A stretch of 40,207 nt of DNA from an uncultured Eubacteriales bacterium (GTDB lineage: Bacteria > Bacillota > Clostridia > Oscillospirales > CAG-272): positions 1 through 40,207 of the forward strand of contig CAJKPX010000018.1 in NCBI GenBank assembly GCA_905201895.1. The letters are read 5' to 3'. The notes beneath the pieces are model-generated. The model did no database searches. It worked only from the letters and a program-made list of their open reading frames with translations, and was not told the DNA's origin. Shown here piece by piece: positions 40,081 through 40,207 of the stretch (the stretch's first letter is position 1; the number at the start of each line of letters is the position of its first letter). The translations under genes were made by a program, and so were the position numbers.

Positions 40081-40207
40081 GCTTTTCTCTTGCAAGAAGG
40101 AGCGCCGGAGAAAAGCTTGCAAAAGAGAACGCCGAGGGGGTCGTTTCGCCCTCCGCGGAGGGCGAGGAGGGCTACGCGCCCTCCACCGCGCCGCCTTTTG
40201 AAAAAGG
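40081..40207. repeat. Hairpin-rich GC-rich intergenic element at window edge
   Basis: CGCCCTCC-GC-GGAGGGCG (40147-40164) is a perfect 8-bp hairpin, and GGAGGGC-TACGC-GCCCTCC (40166-40184) a 7-bp one next to it. Upstream GCTTTTCTC and GAGAAAAGC form another pair, and CTTGCAAG-like halves recur. The segment ends in CCTTTTGAAAAAGG. There is no frame that looks coding. It looks like a dispersed palindromic repeat; it may extend beyond the window. Confidence 0.55.

Overview
The window looks like a chromosomal stretch from an anaerobic, probably endospore-forming member of the Clostridia (Oscillospirales-like gut Firmicutes). The basis is moderately high G+C coding with AT-rich intergenic regions, near-consensus sigma-A promoters (TTGACA-17-TATAAT) in front of most units, AGGAG ribosome binding sites, GatCAB, Firmicutes-type lipoprotein YidC, KhpB/Jag, and a SpoIIQ-like peptidase preceded by a full-match sigma-F-like promoter. 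No species can be named from the sequence alone.

Layout. (1) 1-431: two tandem strong promoters fire leftward out of the window, probably for a highly expressed transcript. (2) 432-4662: a leftward sugar operon (TIM-barrel isomerase, Gfo/Idh/MocA oxidoreductase, GH36 enzyme). (3) 4699-13557: one long leftward housekeeping operon, rpmH-rnpA-yidD-yidC-khpB-mnmE-gatC-gatA-gatB plus a small membrane protein. It begins like the classical oriC-side cluster, but it has gatCAB where mnmG/rsmG usually follow and no dnaA upstream. (4) 13582-15760: a SASA-type esterase and holA, diverging from back-to-back promoters. (5) 15898-23775: a Gld-type ABC exporter operon (ATPase, permease, two GldG-like proteins, a DUF4340-like protein with an InlB-type repeat). 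(6) 23863-24689: spoIIQ-like gene. (7) 24762-27683: secDF diverging from a flavin-reductase-like gene. (8) 27790-28331: tRNA-Gly(CCC) with its own promoter and terminator, then a gene-free structured stretch holding a duplicated tRNA 3' end and a tandem array of small hairpins whose stems differ but remain self-complementary. (9) 28332-30785: GT8 glycosyltransferase, PlsC-type acyltransferase and CrtO-like membrane protein. (10) 30884-33014: LTA-synthase-like enzyme and a small membrane protein. (11) 33077-35364: two CobW-type GTPases, one with a His/Cys-rich repeat and one fused to a DUF1980-like domain. (12) 35448-39962: MFS transporter plus GH39 enzyme, converging on a DUF4091 protein. (13) The right edge is hairpin-rich and GC-rich without a gene.

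The genes fall into three themes: membrane/envelope biogenesis (YidC, YidD, SecDF, Gld-type ABC system, LTA synthase, PlsC), translation and tRNA maturation (RnpA, MnmE, GatCAB, L34, tRNA-Gly) and plant- or host-glycan use (GH36, GH39, DUF4091, SASA esterase). The most unusual sequence is the covarying hairpin array at 28138-28212. The next most interesting are the shared-arm structures between khpB and mnmE, the CobW pair, and the keto-glycoside-like sugar operon.
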